From DT-110 sp964342305 (GTDB lineage: Bacteria > Bacteroidota > Bacteroidia > Chitinophagales > Saprospiraceae), in the NCBI GenBank assembly GCA_964342305.1, contig CAYFGK010000007.1:27703-91702 (forward strand): a DNA stretch of 64,000 nucleotides, given 5' to 3'. Position 1 is the stretch's first letter. Each line of letters starts with the position of its first letter. Below are positions 61,583-64,000 of this stretch, in pieces. The position numbers were made by a program, and so were the translations under genes. The notes under the pieces are model-generated. The model saw nothing but the letters and a program-made list of their open reading frames with translations. It had not been told where the DNA came from and made no database searches.

Positions 61583-62356
61583 CTATCCAACTACGGTTAG
61601 CGCCCACTTATCACCGGCTTTAATGCGGTTGCGCAAAGCGTGCTTAATGATCCACGATCGTGCTTTGGAAGGCGATTCGGAGCACCATTGGTCGATGCAC
61701 GTTTTTCCGATCTCGTAGTTATCCTTCAGGATATCGTTCAGGCAATTAGCCACTGATTTTTGGACGTATTTGGAGGGATCGTCCTTCAGGTTGTTCAGGA
61801 TAGGTAGAATGGGGGCCGGATCTTCGACAAACTGGTCCAGCTTACTGGCCCAGGGCAATCGCGGACGCACGCCTTCACTGGCTAAGCGACGTACATGTTT
61901 GTTGGGATCCAGCGACCACCGGGTCATCCGCGCCAGGGTGCGTTCCGGATCGTGTACCAGGTACGGGCGGATGGTGTATTCCCCGGTATTGCGTTTGGTG
62001 ATCTCTTCGATGGCGTCCATGGAACGCTCAAAATCGGACAGCCCGTAGGTCTCTACTACTTTGGCGATGGGCATCACCCAGTAATACTCTTTGAACATGC
62101 CGGTCTCCAGCTCGTTTTCCGGCCCTAATATTTGTACCAGTGTATCCGTCGCGTAAGCGTAATTCCCGCCCAGGCCTTCGTATAAGGCCTCAGCCATGAC
62201 GGCTACCCGGTCTTTCAGTTCCAGGTCGGTAATTTGGCTACCGACTGTCGACACAAATCGGGAGCGGTCGAATTCGGAGGCAATTGGTTGAATCTTATCG
62301 GCCAGATGATTGGCGAGTTCCTCGTCGAACCAGAGCTTTAGTTTTTTGTATGCCAT
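61583..62356 (-). CDS. DNA alkylation repair (AlkD/AlkC-like) HEAT protein
   Basis: A 257-residue all-helical protein. HEAT-like pairs run through it; the segment ARMTRWSLDPNKHVRRLASE then GVRPRLPWASKLDQF is characteristic of the AlkC/AlkD-type DNA glycosylase superfamily, and DDPSKYVQKSVANCLNDILK DN continues it. The family removes alkylated bases. Tight spacing (3 bases) to the DUF6157 gene upstream suggests co-transcription. It ends GDKWALTVVG. Confidence 0.85.
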   Translation of the reverse strand: MAYKKLKLWFDEELANHLADKIQPIASEFDRSRFVSTVGSQITDLELKDRVAVMAEALYEGLGGNYAYATDTLVQILGPENELETGMFKEYYWVMPIAKVVETYGLSDFERSMDAIEEITKRNTGEYTIRPYLVHDPERTLARMTRWSLDPNKHVRRLASEGVRPRLPWASKLDQFVEDPAPILPILNNLKDDPSKYVQKSVANCLNDILKDNYEIGKTCIDQWCSESPSKARSWIIKHALRNRIKAGDKWALTVVG

Positions 62357-62359
62357 GAG

Positions 62360-62773
62360 CTACCGCTTCGATTTCATAGCCTTTACGGTGGTCACCTTAG
62401 CATCTTCCGAAAATCGCTGATAGGCTTCGGATTCCCGTCCGTAGAGGGCGATGCGTCCCTGGTCATCACTGTGCACTCCCCAGCCGTAGCGTTTAGTGAG
62501 CGGTGAGGCCCGAAAACAGGGTTGACCTTTGGAGAAGAACTTCCGCCGCTCCTCCTCCAGTTGCTCCGTTTCAAAGCCCTTACGTTGGGCGAACACGGCA
62601 AATAAAACGTCATCCGAGGTATACTGATATGGCTTATCGATCAGCATCTCGTATTGGTAATTAGCGACCGATTTTTTATTGCCGCGCAGGGGCGGGACCT
62701 GGCCGGCATCGGCCGGGCAATCATCGGCTACTTCGATCAGGGTATTCTCGTAGTTGGTGGTATGGGTTTTCAT
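62360..62773 (-). CDS. DUF6157 family protein
   Basis: A 137-residue cytosolic protein matching the family I know as DUF6157: MKTHTTNYENTLIEVADDCP ADAG, then NYQYEMLIDKPYQYTSDDVL FAVFAQR, then FFSKGQPCFRASPLTKRYGW GVHSDDQGRIALYGRESEAY. Function unknown. It starts the two-gene unit with the alkylation-repair protein. Confidence 0.87.
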   Translation of the reverse strand: MKTHTTNYENTLIEVADDCPADAGQVPPLRGNKKSVANYQYEMLIDKPYQYTSDDVLFAVFAQRKGFETEQLEEERRKFFSKGQPCFRASPLTKRYGWGVHSDDQGRIALYGRESEAYQRFSEDAKVTTVKAMKSKR

Positions 62774-62826
62774 GGCAGCAAAATGTTGAATAAAGAGGAT
62801 GCTTTATCGGGTACTTGCGCAAAACC

Positions 62827-62843
62827 TTTTTTTGGCGAAAGCC
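62827..62843 (+). repeat. GGCGAAAGCC motif, copy 8
   Basis: TTTTTTTGGCGAAAGCC in the gap upstream of the DUF6157 gene. The rest of 62774-63027 shows nothing recognisable. Confidence 0.75.
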
Positions 62844-63027
62844 AGCAAAAAACAAAAAGACTAAAGACGATGGAATATGTACGTCGCAGGAGGGCTACCA
62901 TTTGATAAAGTATTAGCGGATGATTAGGGAAAAAACACTGCCCCCAGGAGCGTATACATGTAGCCTGCAAGATCGCCTTTTTGGGGCATTATGGCAACCG
63001 GCCGGGGAATGTACGTACGTCCGGGAA

Positions 63028-63774
63028 TCACTTTTCCGGAAACCGTCCAACCACTTCTCCTTTCGCATCGTAAAAGACCAATCGGGCCTCATTATTTTCG
63101 TCTACGAACAGCTTTACCCGCTGCTTGCCCGCCTGATCATTCATGGTCAATTGGGGTACTTCATTTTTGCTGCCAATAAACAGGCGGTCTTTACCCAAGT
63201 GGCCACCCTGCGAGAGGTAAGTCAGGGAATCCCTGATTTCTTGCATGCGCTCCTTGCTGGGATTTCCGGTATGGGCTTCCGCCAAAAGATCAAGGCTTTC
63301 GACGAAGGTGCCATCGCCGGGACGATCGTAAATAGTAATCCCCGATCGTACGCCCGAACGGTTTTCGTTGTATTCCAGGGATAGCACTTGATTGTCTTTA
63401 AACCGATCGAAGGATAAGTGCCCGATGCCGGCGCTCCGCCCGTTGGGTAACTCAAAGCTGTTGAATATGAGGCCACCCATTTCGTCCCCCTCTTCATTGA
63501 AGAAGATCATGCCCGACATATACTCCCGTCCTTCCGCCACTTCGATGGGATACTCTTTGCCATCGAACACCGGTGGTGCGATGCGTTGTTTGTTGGCGAT
63601 AGCGATGACCGTAGTGCCATCCTCATTGACGATATTCAGTCGCTCGGCGGTAATCTCTTCGAAGCGTTCCGCGGGCCTTACGGCAAAACCACTCAGTAAT
63701 AAATAGATCAATACGGCCCAACTGGCCAGGGCACTTACCACTAAAAAGCGGATCAGGGTCTTGGATAAATACAT
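63028..63774 (-). CDS. Membrane-anchored hypothetical protein
   Basis: A 248-residue protein from MYLSKTLIRFLVVSALASWA with one N-terminal membrane helix (about 8-29); the longer frame to 63849 adds a polar leader of 25 residues. The rest is beta-rich and repeats similar segments: ERLNIVNEDGTTVIAIANKQ, SGMIFFNEEGDEMGGLIFNS and VPQLTMNDQAGKQRVKLFVD ENNEARLVFYDAKGEVVGRF. The pattern resembles left-handed or stacked-strand repeats. Family not recognised. No gene is seen between 63850 and the window end. Confidence 0.6.
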   Translation of the reverse strand: MYLSKTLIRFLVVSALASWAVLIYLLLSGFAVRPAERFEEITAERLNIVNEDGTTVIAIANKQRIAPPVFDGKEYPIEVAEGREYMSGMIFFNEEGDEMGGLIFNSFELPNGRSAGIGHLSFDRFKDNQVLSLEYNENRSGVRSGITIYDRPGDGTFVESLDLLAEAHTGNPSKERMQEIRDSLTYLSQGGHLGKDRLFIGSKNEVPQLTMNDQAGKQRVKLFVDENNEARLVFYDAKGEVVGRFPEK

Positions 63775-64000
63775 AATGGCGTTTATACCTATCGACACTT
63801 TTTGCCGTGCGGAAGTTGCTTGTGGTTCAGGTACCATCGATGAAGGCATGGATCTAATCGGTGATCAGGTGGATTGGGTCGGTGTTTAGAACCCATATTT
63901 TGTTTGTTAGGGATTGTGTCGATACCAGAAAATGATGAATGCTAAATCAGGACTGTACGAAACTTCAAGTTTTAAAACCCATCCCCCCGGCCCCCTTCCC

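Noticed and set aside
1..64000. tRNA or rRNA genes
   Set aside because: No TTCGA-type T-loop with acceptor stems and no conserved rRNA words were found on reading both strands.

Overview
The window looks like chromosomal DNA of a Bacteroidota bacterium, most likely a marine Saprospiraceae (Lewinella-type) lineage. This is inferred from two TonB-dependent receptor loci (one with an STN domain and two DUF4249 lipoproteins), many lipoproteins with Bacteroidota-style lipoboxes, LytTR and AraC regulators, DUF6157 and DUF4272 proteins, few Shine-Dalgarno sequences, and several candidate TAnnTTTG -7 boxes. No rRNA, tRNA, CRISPR array, integrase or transposase gene was seen.

Layout. 1-7.8 kb: cut-off AraC regulator, small CPNCWG protein, Gmad2 lipoprotein, SnoaL protein, a quinone-reductase/MaoC fusion, and two adjacent M14 carboxypeptidase paralogues, one of which has lost its zinc site. 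8-11.2 kb: two-subunit molybdenum hydroxylase and a broken cNMP-binding regulator. 11.3-18.1 kb: operon of an STN-type TonB receptor, two DUF4249 lipoproteins and an exported MG2-like protein. 19-23.6 kb: second TonB receptor with its OmpR-type two-component system. 23.6-27.9 kb: MltF-type lytic transglycosylase and the modABC molybdate importer, which could supply the molybdenum hydroxylase. 28-36.5 kb: two exported unknowns, a TPR kinase with LuxR regulator, endonuclease V, two unknowns, and a divergent HxlR/SnoaL pair with three phased operator-like repeats. 36.5-39.7 kb: serine hydrolase and SulP transporter. 39.9-42.0 kb: AT-rich island with an Imm7-like immunity protein, a lipoprotein and a DUF4272 protein but no toxin. 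42-48.4 kb: folate enzyme, membrane proteins, an esterase/beta-propeller fusion and an M1-like peptidase. 48.4-57.2 kb: Cdd1 protein, an amidohydrolase with inserted membrane helices, a zincin, an outer-membrane barrel, TlpA-like thioredoxin, membrane proteins, LytTR regulator and an amidohydrolase/SnoaL fusion. 57.2-58.8 kb: a lone contractile-tail sheath gene. 58.9-64 kb: membrane protein, a tight doxX-gpx-ohrR-tetR redox operon, AlkD-like repair protein, DUF6157 protein and a membrane-anchored unknown.

The most striking non-genic signals are: (1) GGCGAAAGCC, usually after a T-run, found exactly eight times in different reading frames and between genes; (2) a 163-bp almost fully palindromic element in two copies about 57 kb apart, each just upstream of a gene; (3) palindromes of the type GGTGGAACnnGTTCCACC and GACGCGATTTATCGCGTC; (4) long intergenic hairpins built from iterated short words; (5) a 122-bp degenerate tandem repeat. 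Among the genes, the orphan tail sheath, the membrane-inserted amidohydrolase, the zinc-less M14 paralogue and the toxin-less immunity island deserve a second look. Function calls rest on motif recognition by eye; no database search was possible.
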